Shown one piece after another: positions 1 through 11,372 of a stretch of DNA of 64,000 nt (positions are counted from its first letter, which is position 1; each line of letters opens with the position of its first letter). The position numbers were made by a program, and so were the translations under genes. The notes under the pieces are model-generated. The model saw only the letters and a program-made list of their open reading frames with translations. It ran no database searches and was not told where the DNA came from. The stretch lies in NCBI RefSeq assembly GCF_947503415.1, contig NZ_CANNDS010000001.1, forward strand, positions 2,142,501 through 2,206,500, in the 5' to 3' direction. This stretch comes from an uncultured Tateyamaria sp. (GTDB taxonomy: Bacteria > Pseudomonadota > Alphaproteobacteria > Rhodobacterales > Rhodobacteraceae).

Positions 1-576
<576 letters not shown>

Positions 577-603
577 TCAACGTCCATGATTTGAGATTGG
601 AAG

Positions 604-634
604 CCCCCGCCCGACACGGCGGGGGTTTTCGTTT
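604..634 (+). terminator. Rho-independent terminator of rpoC
   Basis: CCCCCGCC (604-611) pairs perfectly with GGCGGGGG (618-625) around a 6-nt loop, followed by TTTTCGTTT. It lies 28 bp after the rpoC stop and just before the end of the convergent MFS gene. Confidence 0.93.
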
Positions 635-638
635 GTGC

Positions 639-1925
639 CTATTGAGTGGCCGACGGATCCAGGCCTGCCGTGGAAATTGGCTTGAACCCGCGTCCTAGCG
701 GGTGCCAGGCCAATAGGGTCAAGAGTGCCGCCCCAGCGGCTGCCACGACAAAGGGCGAGATCAGGGCGAGGTCGCGGGGCAGGGGCCCGTCGGCGATGCT
801 GACGATCAATCCCGAGAGCAGCAAACCCACCGGCATCATGCCCCATGCGAGCAACCGGTAGATGCTGTTGACCCGGCCCAGCAGCGCGTCGGGGATGTAG
901 CGTTGGCGGTAGGACACGGACACGGTGTTCCAGATCAGGCCGGTAAATTCGAACGCGGCCAGCACCAGCGCCAGCACATAACCGTTGGGCGCGAAGGGGA
1001 TGATGGCGAAGGCCACGGCAGATGCGAGTGTCATCCACTTGGCAGCACGACCCTGACCCATGGCGCGGACCACGCGGTCAGCCACAAACCCACCCGCGAT
1101 GCCACCCACGGCCCCGGCAGCGAGGATCAGGCCGTAGCCCTGTGCCCCGATGTTCAGGTTTTCCTGCACGTGCAAGATCAGTGCGATGACGACCATCTGG
1201 TGCAGCAGGTTCCAGACGCCAGTGATGACCGCAAGCACTTGCAGGAACGGCGCGGCGCGCAGGAACCCGATGCCCTCGCGCAGGTCGGTGCGCCACGAAT
1301 TGCCTTGGGTGCGGGTGGGGCGGAATTGGCCCGGCAGGCTGAGCACCAGCAGGGCGGCGACGGCGAACATAGTGGCGTTGACGGCGAAGGGTGCCCAGAG
1401 GACAGCGGCGATCAGGAACGCGCCAAGGGCAGGACCGAGGAGGGAGTTGCCGACAAGTTCGACGCTCCAGAGCCTGCCGTTGGCCTGCTCCAGTTGGGCA
1501 TGGGGAACCAGGGCTGGCAGCATGGTCTGGGCGGCGTTGTCGCGAAACACCTCGGCTGTGCCGACCAGCAGGGCGCAGCCCAGAAGGGCGAAGAAGAGAG
1601 CTGGATTGGCTGTGCCGTCAGAGGGCGGGGTGGGCAGGGGAATGGCTTGGTACACGAACAGGGCCGCCGCTGCGAAAGCCACGGCGCGCACCACGTCCAT
1701 GCCAAGGATCAACCGCCGCCGGTCCACCCGGTCCGTGACAATCCCCGCGGGCAGGGCAAAAAGGAACCACGGCAACCGCAGCGCGATGGGCATGAGCGCA
1801 ATCAGAAGCGGATCGCGGCTGAGCAGGGACGCAATCCACGCCCAGACCACCACGGCGATGCCGTCCGCGAGGTTTGTCATGCCGCTGGCCGCGATGAAGC
1901 GCGGCAGTTGATTTGGCTTGGTCAT
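639..1925 (-). CDS. MFS transporter, enterobactin-exporter-like (MFS_3)
   Basis: A 428-residue, very hydrophobic protein with about 12 membrane segments of the major facilitator superfamily. The signature loop between helices 2 and 3 is visible as ALPAGIVTDRVDRRRLILG near residues 56-75, and a repeat-like motif (GFVADRVVRAMG) follows helix 7. The overall look matches the MFS_3 / EntS-like exporter group; the substrate cannot be told. I chose ATG at 1925 because AGGA lies 6-8 bases upstream. An upstream in-frame ATG at 1985 would add 20 polar residues with no ribosome site. The gene converges on rpoC and is transcribed away from the EamA gene. Confidence 0.85.
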   Translation of the reverse strand: MTKPNQLPRFIAASGMTNLADGIAVVVWAWIASLLSRDPLLIALMPIALRLPWFLFALPAGIVTDRVDRRRLILGMDVVRAVAFAAAALFVYQAIPLPTPPSDGTANPALFFALLGCALLVGTAEVFRDNAAQTMLPALVPHAQLEQANGRLWSVELVGNSLLGPALGAFLIAAVLWAPFAVNATMFAVAALLVLSLPGQFRPTRTQGNSWRTDLREGIGFLRAAPFLQVLAVITGVWNLLHQMVVIALILHVQENLNIGAQGYGLILAAGAVGGIAGGFVADRVVRAMGQGRAAKWMTLASAVAFAIIPFAPNGYVLALVLAAFEFTGLIWNTVSVSYRQRYIPDALLGRVNSIYRLLAWGMMPVGLLLSGLIVSIADGPLPRDLALISPFVVAAAGAALLTLLAWHPLGRGFKPISTAGLDPSATQ

Positions 1926-2069
1926 TCTGCGTCCTGATATGTGTTCTTGGACAAGCTGTAGGTGTTCAAGGGCCCTTGAGGTCAAGCGGAAATCATGTGC
2001 CCGCCTCTGGTCAGTTTGTGCAGGCGCGGGTAGCGTCGCGCCAGCCCTTTTTGATGACTGGTTTTTCGC

Positions 2070-2936
2070 ATGTCCCCCAACAGCTTTGGCGCGCTTTTGA
2101 TGATGGCGTCGATGGCGTCGTTCACGCTCAATGATACGCTGATCAAGATGACTGATGGGGCGGTGCCGTTGGGCCAGATGCTGTTTCTGCGCGGCGCTTT
2201 GTCGGTGGCGTTGATCCTGATCTTTGCCCGGTGGCTGGGGCGCATCAGCTTTGCCATTGGTCGGGCGGATTGGGGCCGGATCGCGGTACGATCGGGGGCG
2301 GAGATTGGGGCTGCGTATTTCTTTATCTCCGCGCTTTTGAACATGCCCATCGCCAATGTCACTGCGATCTTGCAGGCGTTGCCCCTGACCGTGGCCGTTG
2401 CGGCGGCGGTTTTTCTGGGCGAGCCGCTGGGGTGGCGGCGGATGGTGGCCATTGGCGTGGGTCTGGTTGGCGTGCTGCTGATTGTGCGCCCCGGGGCGGA
2501 GGGGTTTTCCGTCTGGTCCCTTTATGCGTTGGGGGCGGTTGCTTGTGTCACCGTACGGGATCTGGCGACGCGTCGTCTGAGTGCGTCAGTGCCCACGATG
2601 ACCGTCACGTTGATGGCCGCCGTGACCATCACGCTGTTCTTTGGAGCCGTATCCATCACAGAGCCGTGGGTGGCGCTGACCCCGCGCCTGTCGGTCCTGA
2701 TCGGCGGTGCTGCGGTGCTGATCATCGGCGCGTACTGGTTTTCAGTGCAGGTCATGCGGCAGGGCGATATCGGGTTTATCGCACCATTTCGCTATACCGG
2801 GCTGGTCTTTGCACTGATCCTTGGGTTTGTCGTATTTGGCGATTGGCCGGATGCGCTGACAATGGTCGGGGCGGGGATCGTCGCGGCGACGGGCCTGTTC
2901 ACACTCTACCGCGAACGGCGGGTGTCAGGGCGCTGA
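2070..2936 (+). CDS. EamA/DMT-family transporter
   Basis: A 288-residue integral membrane protein with about ten helices in two homologous halves, as expected for the drug/metabolite transporter (EamA) superfamily. The first half contains FFISALLNMPIANVTAILQALPLTVAVAAAVFLGE-type sequence around residues 90-125, with the usual small-residue helix and Gly-Glu turn; the second half repeats this with RYTGLVFALILGFVVFGDWPD near residue 238. The N-terminus (MSPNSFGALLMMASM) goes straight into the first helix. The substrate is unknown; such proteins often export amino acids or small metabolites. Its last 12 bp overlap the convergent rhamnosyltransferase-like gene. Confidence 0.88.
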   Translation: MSPNSFGALLMMASMASFTLNDTLIKMTDGAVPLGQMLFLRGALSVALILIFARWLGRISFAIGRADWGRIAVRSGAEIGAAYFFISALLNMPIANVTAILQALPLTVAVAAAVFLGEPLGWRRMVAIGVGLVGVLLIVRPGAEGFSVWSLYALGAVACVTVRDLATRRLSASVPTMTVTLMAAVTITLFFGAVSITEPWVALTPRLSVLIGGAAVLIIGAYWFSVQVMRQGDIGFIAPFRYTGLVFALILGFVVFGDWPDALTMVGAGIVAATGLFTLYRERRVSGR

Positions 2937-3731
2937 GAACACGCGGCGCACGTCGTCGATGTCCACGGCAAAACGGTCGCGGAACAGCTGAACCTGATCG
3001 GCTGTCAGTGGCTCGACCGGCCAATCCTTGACCTTTTTCTGGCGGCTGTCGTTGAAACCATTGTGCGTGCGGACGAACATGTCCTGGTCGGAAAACGTAA
3101 CGCAGGGCATGAATTGCGGGATGCGTTCGTGCATGAAGTTGTGGATCGTGGCCTTGGAATTGCCCTTGATATACATGCCGAGGGCCGAGACATAGAAGGG
3201 CCGGTGGGTCTGTGACGCGGCGATGCCCTCTGCGCCCACTTCAGCCACGTAGCCCTGGTTCCAGTCAAAGGCGACGGTTCTGTTTTTGCGCGTCAACGCC
3301 TCGGTATCCTTGGCCGCTTGGCGCAGTTTGGCGATGAAATCGACGGCACAGGCGTCGTCGTCGTCGTGACGGAACTGAAGGCATGGTTTGGACGGGTCGC
3401 GCCGGGCAGCGTTCAGCAATTTCTTGGATGTGTCGCGGCTGGGGGCCGGGGGTTCGGCGATGATCTGGACCTGTTTGAGGTCTGCCGTGAGGTCATGCAG
3501 CCGGTCGCGGTGGTCCTTGGGAAATTGATCTCCGACGAGGATCAAAAGGTCGAAATCTTCGTCCGTTTGCGCCCGCAGGCAAGGCAGGGCCATGGTTTCA
3601 AGCAGGCGAAATCGTTCTTCGATCCGGTCATGCGCCCAAAGATAGGCCATGCGGTCTTCGACGCTGTCGTGACCCACCTGAAAGCCGCCGATGGCAGGGT
3701 AGGAAAAGCGGCATAGCCCGATGATCTGCAT
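2925..3731 (-). CDS. Putative rhamnosyltransferase-family glycosyltransferase
   Basis: A soluble 268-residue protein that resembles the putative rhamnosyl transferase family common in Rhodobacteraceae. Visible features are an N-terminal MQIIGLCRFSYPAIGGFQ, a strand plus acidic cluster FRHDDDDACAVDF near residues 119-131 that probably acts as a metal/nucleotide-sugar DXD site, and a conserved PFYVSALGMYIKGN segment. The family role is transfer of a deoxysugar to a surface glycan, but substrate and acceptor are inferred only from family resemblance. It ends convergently inside the EamA gene and is followed upstream by the str operon promoter region. Confidence 0.7.
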   Translation of the reverse strand: MQIIGLCRFSYPAIGGFQVGHDSVEDRMAYLWAHDRIEERFRLLETMALPCLRAQTDEDFDLLILVGDQFPKDHRDRLHDLTADLKQVQIIAEPPAPSRDTSKKLLNAARRDPSKPCLQFRHDDDDACAVDFIAKLRQAAKDTEALTRKNRTVAFDWNQGYVAEVGAEGIAASQTHRPFYVSALGMYIKGNSKATIHNFMHERIPQFMPCVTFSDQDMFVRTHNGFNDSRQKKVKDWPVEPLTADQVQLFRDRFAVDIDDVRRVFSAP

Positions 3732-4067
3732 GGCGGCAAAGGCCCTTGTTTTTCTGCTCGTATTGCGGGCGACTGTGCCTTAGCCTGCGGGGCCTGCGCA
3801 AGCCGCCTGTGGCTGTTGACAGTACCTCCGACTCCCCCTATACGCCCGCTATCTCGGCAAGGGGGTCGCCCCGGCACCGAAATCAAAACTTAAGTGGACA
3901 CGATCCGGCCCCTGCATTGGCCCGATCCTCTGGAAACCCACCGCGTCGCCCCGCACACCGGAGCGATTGCGGTTTTTGCGCTGTTGTGGACGCACAGCAA
4001 GCGATGGAATTGAAACCGCGGGGCCGCCCCGCACGACATATGTTGATGAGACGGGGAAAGACCTGCA
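3732..4067 (+). other. Intergenic region upstream of rpsL
   Basis: A 336-bp stretch without a credible gene. It holds the divergent start region of the glycosyltransferase, one very good sigma70-type promoter (3816-3844) and a long leader of about 220 nt in front of rpsL. No clear riboswitch fold was recognised in the leader. Confidence 0.6.
3816..3844 (+). promoter_or_regulatory. Promoter of the str operon (rpsL-)
   Basis: TTGACA at 3816-3821, a 17-bp spacer and TATACG at 3839-3844. It is the best match to a housekeeping promoter in the window and faces rpsL. Confidence 0.75.
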
Positions 4068-4439
4068 ATGCCAACGATCCAACAGCTGATCCGCAAACCG
4101 CGGCAGCCCAAAGTAAAACGCTCGAAGTCGCTGCACCTTGAGGGCAACCCTCAGAAGCGCGGCGTATGCACACGTGTGTACACCACCACACCAAAGAAGC
4201 CGAACTCGGCCATGCGGAAGGTTGCCAAAGTGCGCCTGACCAACGGGTTCGAGGTCATCAGCTACATCCCCGGCGAGAGCCACAACCTGCAAGAGCACTC
4301 GGTTGTGTTGATCCGCGGCGGTCGTGTCAAAGACCTTCCCGGTGTGCGTTACCACATCCTGCGCGGTGTTCTGGATACCCAGGGCGTCAAAGATCGTAAG
4401 CAACGCCGTTCGAAATACGGCGCCAAGCGCCCCAAATAA
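4068..4439 (+). CDS. rpsL: 30S ribosomal protein S12
   Basis: 123 residues, the normal S12 length. S12 sits at the decoding centre and affects accuracy. The start [13 protein letters not shown] and the conserved blocks [20 protein letters not shown] and [14 protein letters not shown] are present. The two lysines at which streptomycin-resistance changes are known, K43 and K88, are both the wild-type residue. It is the first gene of the str block, 12 bp before rpsG. Confidence 0.98.
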   Translation: MPTIQQLIRKPRQPKVKRSKSLHLEGNPQKRGVCTRVYTTTPKKPNSAMRKVAKVRLTNGFEVISYIPGESHNLQEHSVVLIRGGRVKDLPGVRYHILRGVLDTQGVKDRKQRRSKYGAKRPK

Positions 4440-4922
<483 letters not shown>

Positions 4923-4948
4923 CCCAGACACTCTGAGGAAGCAGCCCC

Positions 4949-7066
4949 ATGGCACGCGAATATCCGCTCGACCGCTACCGCAACTTCGGCATCATGGCTC
5001 ACATCGATGCCGGCAAGACCACCTGTTCGGAACGCATCCTGTACTACACAGGCAAGTCCCACAACATCGGTGAGGTCCACGATGGGGCCGCCACCATGGA
5101 CTGGATGGAGCAGGAGCAGGAACGCGGGATCACCATCACGTCGGCTGCGACCACCACGTTCTGGGAGCGCACCGAAGACGGTGAGACTGCCGAGACGCCC
5201 AAGCACCGTCTGAACATCATCGACACCCCCGGCCACGTGGACTTCACCATTGAAGTCGAGCGTTCGCTGGCCGTTCTCGATGGCGCTGTCTGTGTTCTGG
5301 ACGCCAATGCGGGTGTTGAGCCGCAGACCGAAACCGTGTGGCGTCAGGCTGACCGCTACAAGGTGCCGCGCATGGTCTTTGTCAACAAGATGGACAAGAT
5401 CGGCGCTGACTTCTTCAACTGCGTCAACATGATCGAAGACCGCACCGGCGCCCGCGCCGTGCCCGTCGGCATTCCAATCGGTGCAGAGACCGAGCTGGAA
5501 GGTCTGATCGACCTCGTGACCATGGAAGAGTGGCTGTGGCAGGGTGAAGATCTGGGCGCGTCCTGGATCAAGGCCCCAATCCGCGCCGATCTGGCCGACA
5601 TGGCCGCCGAATGGCGCGAGAAGATGATCGAAGCCGCCGTCGAGCAAGACGACGACGCGATGGAAGCCTACCTTGAAGGCAACGAACCCGACGTCCCAAC
5701 CCTGCGCAAACTGCTGCGCAAGGGCACGCTGGCGCTGGACTTCGTACCTGTTCTGGGTGGCTCGGCCTTCAAGAACAAAGGTGTCCAGCCGCTTCTGAAC
5801 GCCGTGATCGACTATCTGCCCAGCCCGCTGGACGTTGTCGACTACATGGGCTTCAAACCCGGTGACGAAACCGAAGAGCGTAACATCGCCCGCCGTGCGG
5901 ATGATGACATGGCGTTCTCCGGTCTGGCCTTCAAAATCATGAACGACCCCTTCGTGGGCTCGCTGACTTTCGTTCGCGTTTACTCGGGCACCCTGAACAA
6001 GGGCGACTCGATGCTGAACTCGACCAAAGGCAACAACGAGCGCGTTGGTCGTATGATGATGATGCACTCGAACGACCGGGACGAGATCACCGAAGCCTAT
6101 GCGGGTGACATCATCGCGCTTGGCGGTCTGAAGAACACCACCACCGGTGACACGCTGTGTGACAAGAGCGACCCGGTGATCCTGGAAACCATGAACTTCC
6201 CCGATCCCGTCATCGAGATTGCGGTCGAGCCCAAAACCAAGGGCGACCAAGAGAAGATGAGCCAGGGTCTGGCCCGTCTGGCGGCCGAAGACCCGTCCTT
6301 CCGCGTGGAAACGGACATGGAATCCGGTCAGACCATCATGAAGGGCATGGGCGAACTTCACCTGGACATCCTGGTGGATCGTCTGAAGCGCGAATTCAAG
6401 GTCGAAGCCAACATCGGTGCACCGCAGGTAGCCTACCGCGAGACCATCGGTCACGAAGTCGAGCACACCTACACCCACAAGAAACAGTCGGGTGGGTCTG
6501 GTCAGTTTGCCGAGGTGAAGATGATCATCTCGCCCACGGAGCCAGGCGAAGGGTACAGCTTTGAGTCCCGCATCGTTGGTGGTGCCGTGCCCAAGGAATA
6601 CATTCCGGGCGTGGAAAAAGGCATCAACTCGGTCATGGACAGCGGTCCTTTGGCGGGCTTCCCCGTCATCGACTTCAAGGTGGCCCTGATCGACGGCAAG
6701 TTCCACGACGTTGACTCGAGCGTTCTGGCCTTTGAGATCGCAGCCCGCATGGGCATGCGCGAAGGCATGAAGAAAGCCGGCGCCAAGCTGCTGGAACCCA
6801 TCATGAAGGTCGAGGTCATCACGCCTGAAGAATACACCGGTGGCATCATCGGTGACCTGACATCGCGTCGGGGTCAGGTGTCTGGTCAGGAAAACCGCGG
6901 CAACGCCATCGCCATCGACGCGATGGTGCCGCTGGCCAACATGTTCGGCTACATCAACACCCTGCGTTCGATGTCGTCGGGCCGTGCCCAGTTCACCATG
7001 CAGTTCGACCACTACGATCCCGTGCCGCAGAACATCAGCGACGAGATCCAGTCCAAATACGCTTAA
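4949..7066 (+). CDS. fusA: Elongation factor G
   Basis: 705-residue translational GTPase that drives ribosome translocation. The G1 loop AHIDAGKTT is at residues 17-25, followed by [10 protein letters not shown] (G2), DTPGHVDF (G3) and [10 protein letters not shown] (G4). Domains II to V follow in the normal order; the C-terminus holds the RRGQVSG and [24 protein letters not shown] blocks of domain V. GAGGAAG precedes the ATG. The antisense strand carries a long open frame caused by codon bias and is not a gene. Confidence 0.98.
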   Translation: MAREYPLDRYRNFGIMAHIDAGKTTCSERILYYTGKSHNIGEVHDGAATMDWMEQEQERGITITSAATTTFWERTEDGETAETPKHRLNIIDTPGHVDFTIEVERSLAVLDGAVCVLDANAGVEPQTETVWRQADRYKVPRMVFVNKMDKIGADFFNCVNMIEDRTGARAVPVGIPIGAETELEGLIDLVTMEEWLWQGEDLGASWIKAPIRADLADMAAEWREKMIEAAVEQDDDAMEAYLEGNEPDVPTLRKLLRKGTLALDFVPVLGGSAFKNKGVQPLLNAVIDYLPSPLDVVDYMGFKPGDETEERNIARRADDDMAFSGLAFKIMNDPFVGSLTFVRVYSGTLNKGDSMLNSTKGNNERVGRMMMMHSNDRDEITEAYAGDIIALGGLKNTTTGDTLCDKSDPVILETMNFPDPVIEIAVEPKTKGDQEKMSQGLARLAAEDPSFRVETDMESGQTIMKGMGELHLDILVDRLKREFKVEANIGAPQVAYRETIGHEVEHTYTHKKQSGGSGQFAEVKMIISPTEPGEGYSFESRIVGGAVPKEYIPGVEKGINSVMDSGPLAGFPVIDFKVALIDGKFHDVDSSVLAFEIAARMGMREGMKKAGAKLLEPIMKVEVITPEEYTGGIIGDLTSRRGQVSGQENRGNAIAIDAMVPLANMFGYINTLRSMSSGRAQFTMQFDHYDPVPQNISDEIQSKYA

Positions 7067-7073
7067 TCGGGAA

Positions 7074-7125
7074 GGCGGGGTGAACCCCGCCCTACCACCC
7101 ACTGTAGGGCGGGGTTCACCCCGCC
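7074..7125. repeat. Long GC-rich inverted repeat between fusA and tuf
   Basis: A 22-bp arm (7074-7095) and its perfect reverse complement (7104-7125) flank 8 nt. Each arm is itself palindromic: GGCGGGGTGAACCCCGCC. Related shorter copies occur at 10576, 10745 and about 46211. It has no T-tract, so it is more likely an intercistronic processing or stabilising hairpin, or a dispersed palindromic repeat, than a terminator. Confidence 0.85.
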
Positions 7126-7152
7126 ACCCTTGAGAGAAAGAGGAGCCAAAAG

Positions 7153-8328
<1,176 letters not shown>

Positions 8329-8348
8329 ATCGGACACAGGTGGGGCTG

Positions 8349-8370
8349 AGATTTTTCGTACGAAAAATCT
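8349..8370. repeat. Palindrome copy 1, core GATTTTTCGTACGAAAAATC
   Basis: A perfect 22-bp palindrome, 20 bp after the tuf stop. On its right side it continues as TGGCCC, matching the longer copy at 35159-35190; the matching left arm is lost. Function unknown. Confidence 0.9.
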
Positions 8371-8460
8371 TGGCCCGCTTACAAAAAACGGTTCGATGAA
8401 GGGGCGCGGTGGTCGTGCCTCTTCCTCTCAACTGAAAACCCGAAAAGGGAATATGGACAA

Positions 8461-8781
8461 ATGGCCATTCAAAGCCAAAACATCCGCATTCGTCTGAAGG
8501 CGTTTGACTACCGTGTGTTGGACGCGTCCACGCAGGAAATCGTCAACACTGCCAAGCGGACAGGTGCCTCCGTGCGCGGTCCCATCCCGCTGCCGAACAA
8601 GATCGAAAAGTTCACCGTTCTGCGCGGCCCGCACGTTGACAAGAAATCCCGTGACCAGTTCGAGATCCGGACGCACAAGCGTCTTCTCGACATCGTTGAT
8701 CCGACCCCCCAGACAGTGGACGCGCTGATGAAGCTCGACCTCGCTGCTGGTGTGGATGTCGAGATCAAGCTGCAGTCGTAA
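8461..8781 (+). CDS. rpsJ: 30S ribosomal protein S10
   Basis: 106 residues, close to the family length of about 102. S10 binds the 30S head and also acts with NusB in antitermination. The start [18 protein letters not shown] and the [22 protein letters not shown] block identify it. AAAGGGAAT precedes the ATG. It follows tuf by 132 bp containing palindrome copy 1; I see no promoter there, so S10 is probably transcribed with the str genes. Confidence 0.97.
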   Translation: MAIQSQNIRIRLKAFDYRVLDASTQEIVNTAKRTGASVRGPIPLPNKIEKFTVLRGPHVDKKSRDQFEIRTHKRLLDIVDPTPQTVDALMKLDLAAGVDVEIKLQS

Positions 8782-8794
8782 GGAGGGTATGATT

Positions 8795-9661
8795 ATGCGC
8801 TCTGGAATTCTCGCAAAGAAAGTCGGCATGACCCGCCTCTTCATGGAAGATGGCAAGCAAGTGCCCGTCACCGTGCTGCAACTCGACGCCCTTCAGGTTG
8901 TCGGTCAGCGCACGTCCGACAAGGACGGCTACTCCGCCGTGACCCTTGGCGCAGGTACGCCCAAGGTCAAGCGCGTGAGCAAGGCCATGCGCGGCCACTT
9001 CGCCGCCGCCAAGGTTGAACCCAAGCGGAAGCTGGTTGAGTTTCGCGTGACCGAGGACAACCTGATCGGTGTGGGCGAAGAGATCATCGCCGACCACTAT
9101 TTCGAAGGTCAGTTTGTCGATGTGACGGGCACGTCGATTGGTAAAGGCTTTGCCGGTGCCATGAAACGCCACAACTTCGGTGGTCTGCGCGCGTCGCACG
9201 GTGTGTCGATTTCCCACCGTTCGCACGGCTCGACCGGCCAATGTCAGGACCCCGGCAAGGTGTTCAAAGGCAAGAAAATGGCCGGCCACATGGGTGCCGC
9301 AAAGGTGACCACGCAGAACCTGCAGGTTGTCCGCACCGACAGCGACCGTGGTCTGATCATGATCAAAGGCGCCGTGCCCGGATCGAAAGGTGGCTGGGTC
9401 ACCGTCAAGGACGCGGTCAAAAAGCCGTTCCCTGAAAATGCGATCCTGCCTGCCGCTTTGAAATCCGCCAAGGAAGAAGCTGCGAAAGCCGCCGAAGAAG
9501 CCGCTGCTGCCGCAGCCGCCGAAGCGGAAGCCGAAGCACAGCGTCTGGCCGAAGAGCAGGCAGCTGCCGAAGCCGAAGCGCTGAAAGCCGCAGAAGCCGA
9601 GATTGCTGCCGACAAGGCAGACGAGGCCCCTGCTGCCGAGAAGAAGGAAGGTGACGAATGA
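8795..9661 (+). CDS. rplC: 50S ribosomal protein L3 with long Ala/Glu C-terminal tail
   Basis: 288 residues against about 209 in E. coli. L3 helps form the peptidyl-transferase centre. The core is normal: [20 protein letters not shown] at the start and [20 protein letters not shown] in the extended loop. From about residue 216 the protein ends in a roughly 70-residue tail made almost only of Ala, Glu and Lys, with helical character. I chose ATG 8795 because AGGAGG (8781-8786) is 8 nt away; an ATG at 8789 is too close. The gene overlaps rplD by 4 bp (ATGA). Confidence 0.96.
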   Translation: MRSGILAKKVGMTRLFMEDGKQVPVTVLQLDALQVVGQRTSDKDGYSAVTLGAGTPKVKRVSKAMRGHFAAAKVEPKRKLVEFRVTEDNLIGVGEEIIADHYFEGQFVDVTGTSIGKGFAGAMKRHNFGGLRASHGVSISHRSHGSTGQCQDPGKVFKGKKMAGHMGAAKVTTQNLQVVRTDSDRGLIMIKGAVPGSKGGWVTVKDAVKKPFPENAILPAALKSAKEEAAKAAEEAAAAAAAEAEAEAQRLAEEQAAAEAEALKAAEAEIAADKADEAPAAEKKEGDE

Positions 9662-10275
9662 AACTTGATGTCATCAAACTGGACGGCGGCAAAGCCGGGT
9701 CTGTCGAGCTGAGCGAGGACCTGTTTGGTCTTGAGCCCCGCGCCGATATCCTGCACCGCATGGTCCGCTGGCAGCGCAACAACGCGCAAGCGGGGACCCA
9801 CAAGGTCAAGACCCGTTCGGAAACCAGCTACTCGACCAAGAAGATCTATCGCCAGAAGGGCACCGGCGGCGCACGCCACGGTGACCGCAACGCGCCGATC
9901 TTCCGCAAGGGTGGTATCTACAAGGGTCCGACGCCGCGTTCGCATGGCCACGACCTGCCCAAGAAGTTCCGCAAGCTTGGTCTCAAGCACGCGCTGTCGG
10001 CCAAGGCCAAAGCAGGCGAGTTGGTGATCATCGAGGATGCGGCTTCGGCAGGCAAAACCGCCGCTCTGGCCAAACAGGTTGCTGACCTGGGCTGGAAACG
10101 TGCGCTGGTGATTGACGGGGCGTCCGTGAACGAGGACTTCCTGAAAGCATCGCGCAACATCGAAGGTCTGGATATCCTGCCGACGATGGGTGCAAACGTA
10201 TATGACATTCTCAAGCGTGACACGCTGGTGATCACGAAGGCGGGTGTCGAAGCACTGGAGGCTCGTTTGAAATGA
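9658..10275 (+). CDS. rplD: 50S ribosomal protein L4
   Basis: 205 residues, usual length. L4 lines part of the exit tunnel. The conserved extended loop ([20 protein letters not shown], then [15 protein letters not shown]) is intact. It starts inside the rplC stop (ATGA) and overlaps rplW in the same way, so the three genes are translationally coupled. In E. coli L4 autoregulates the S10 operon; nothing in this sequence proves that here. Confidence 0.97.
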   Translation: MKLDVIKLDGGKAGSVELSEDLFGLEPRADILHRMVRWQRNNAQAGTHKVKTRSETSYSTKKIYRQKGTGGARHGDRNAPIFRKGGIYKGPTPRSHGHDLPKKFRKLGLKHALSAKAKAGELVIIEDAASAGKTAALAKQVADLGWKRALVIDGASVNEDFLKASRNIEGLDILPTMGANVYDILKRDTLVITKAGVEALEARLK

Positions 10276-10568
10276 GTGCCAAGGCAGAACATTACGACGT
10301 GATCCGCAAGCCGATCATCACGGAGAAGGCAACCATTACGTCCGAGAACGGCGCGGTGGTCTTTGAGGTGGCGATTGACAGCAACAAGCCTCAGATCAAG
10401 GAGGCCGTTGAGGCGCTCTTTGGTGTGAAAGTGAAGGCCGTGAACACGACCATCACGAAGGGCAAGGTCAAGCGTTTCCGCGGCCAGTTGGGCAAGCGGA
10501 AGGACGTGAAAAAGGCCTATGTGACGCTGGAAGAAGGCAACACGATCGATGTGACCACCGGTCTTTGA
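10272..10568 (+). CDS. rplW: 50S ribosomal protein L23
   Basis: 98 residues, normal length. L23 sits at the exit tunnel and docks trigger factor and SRP. It shows [15 protein letters not shown] near the N-terminus and [18 protein letters not shown] in the second half. It overlaps rplD by 4 bp. It is followed by a hairpin repeat and then a strong terminator, instead of directly by rplB as in the usual S10 operon. Confidence 0.97.
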   Translation: MSAKAEHYDVIRKPIITEKATITSENGAVVFEVAIDSNKPQIKEAVEALFGVKVKAVNTTITKGKVKRFRGQLGKRKDVKKAYVTLEEGNTIDVTTGL

Positions 10569-10575
10569 TCCGGGT

Positions 10576-10594
10576 GGTGGGGTGAAACCCCACC
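10576..10594. repeat. GC-rich palindrome after rplW
   Basis: GGTGGGGT (10576-10583), GAA, ACCCCACC (10587-10594). It is a variant of the repeat found at 7074 and 10745. Confidence 0.7.
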
Positions 10595-10610
10595 CTGCAA
10601 AATTCTGAGA

Positions 10611-10642
10611 ACCCCGGCTGCGTGAGCGGTCGGGGTTTTTTT
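10611..10642 (+). terminator. Terminator ending the str/S10 first block
   Basis: ACCCCG (10611-10616) pairs with CGGGGT (10631-10636); a further GC stem with a GU pair fills the inside around a GTGA loop, and seven T residues follow. It separates rplW from rplB. Confidence 0.9.
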
Positions 10643-10744
10643 CATGTCCCACGCTGGGACAGGACATGGGCCCCAGGGAATCAAGGGGTTAGAGGGGCGT
10701 GTTAGGAAAGTGTTAGGGATTTATGCGCGCGGAGGGGTGGGTGT

Positions 10745-10763
10745 GGCGGGGTGAAACCCCGCC
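10745..10763. repeat. GC-rich palindrome between rplW terminator and phasin gene
   Basis: GGCGGGGT (10745-10752), GAA, ACCCCGCC (10756-10763). It is the same family as 7074-7125 and lies at the left border of the first insert. Confidence 0.7.
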
Positions 10764-10801
10764 CCACGGCGCAATGGGATGTGCCGATCTTGAGACCCGC
10801 G

Positions 10802-11134
10802 TCAGAGCGGGATGTCGTCGTATTTGCGCGACGTGGTGAGGGGGGACGTACCGGAGGCGGCCTTGGTCATCAGTTCGACCATGCGGGTGGCCTGATCCGC
10901 GTATTGCTGTGCGGCGTCGCGGCAGTAGCTCGACTGCAATTCCATGAGTTCAACGGGCGAGGTGCAGGCCATCATGGCGCGCTGCGCCTCGAAATCCTTC
11001 TGCACGCGGTCCATCGCAAAGCGGGTACATTCGGTTGTGATCTCCATCCACGCTTGCGCGGCGGCAGGGTTAAAGGCCGAGAGGGCGGCGGCCATGGGGT
11101 TGGGGTCAGTCTCGGGCGTTTTGGATTTGGGCAT
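10802..11134 (-). CDS. Phasin-like PHA-granule protein
   Basis: A 110-residue helical protein of the phasin type, expected to coat polyhydroxyalkanoate granules. It shows the family pattern: an N-terminal disordered stretch (MPKSKTPETDPNP), then FNPAAAQAWMEITTECTRFA and an amphipathic helix ending EYLQ-like as MELQSSYCRDAAQQYADQAT. ATG 11134 is preferred because AAGGA lies 8 nt upstream; the frame is open 71 codons further, but without a ribosome site. It is transcribed against the ribosomal genes. A decayed copy of this gene and its upstream DNA lies at about 12790-13000. Confidence 0.75.
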   Translation of the reverse strand: MPKSKTPETDPNPMAAALSAFNPAAAQAWMEITTECTRFAMDRVQKDFEAQRAMMACTSPVELMELQSSYCRDAAQQYADQATRMVELMTKAASGTSPLTTSRKYDDIPL

Positions 11135-11372
11135 GGGGGTGTCCTTTGGTGGGAGGTCTGGGGACAGTGTAGCGGGTTTGTGTGGGATGGGAATTGATAT
11201 GGATCGTGTGGGGGCGCTCATCGCTTCGGTCCATGGCTTGCCTGCATCCCGCGTGGCGATGGGATCCTCCGCCTCAATGTGCCACGGCAATGCTGCATCC
11301 AGACGCTGTTTCAGCTCGATCACATCCAAGTCTGGTTGCCCGGTCAACGCTTAGCAACTAAACCCGCACGAA

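Noticed and set aside
11135-11347. Longer N-terminus for the phasin gene (71 extra codons)
   Set aside because: The extra part lacks a ribosome site, while ATG 11134 has AAGGA at correct spacing and gives a normal phasin length.
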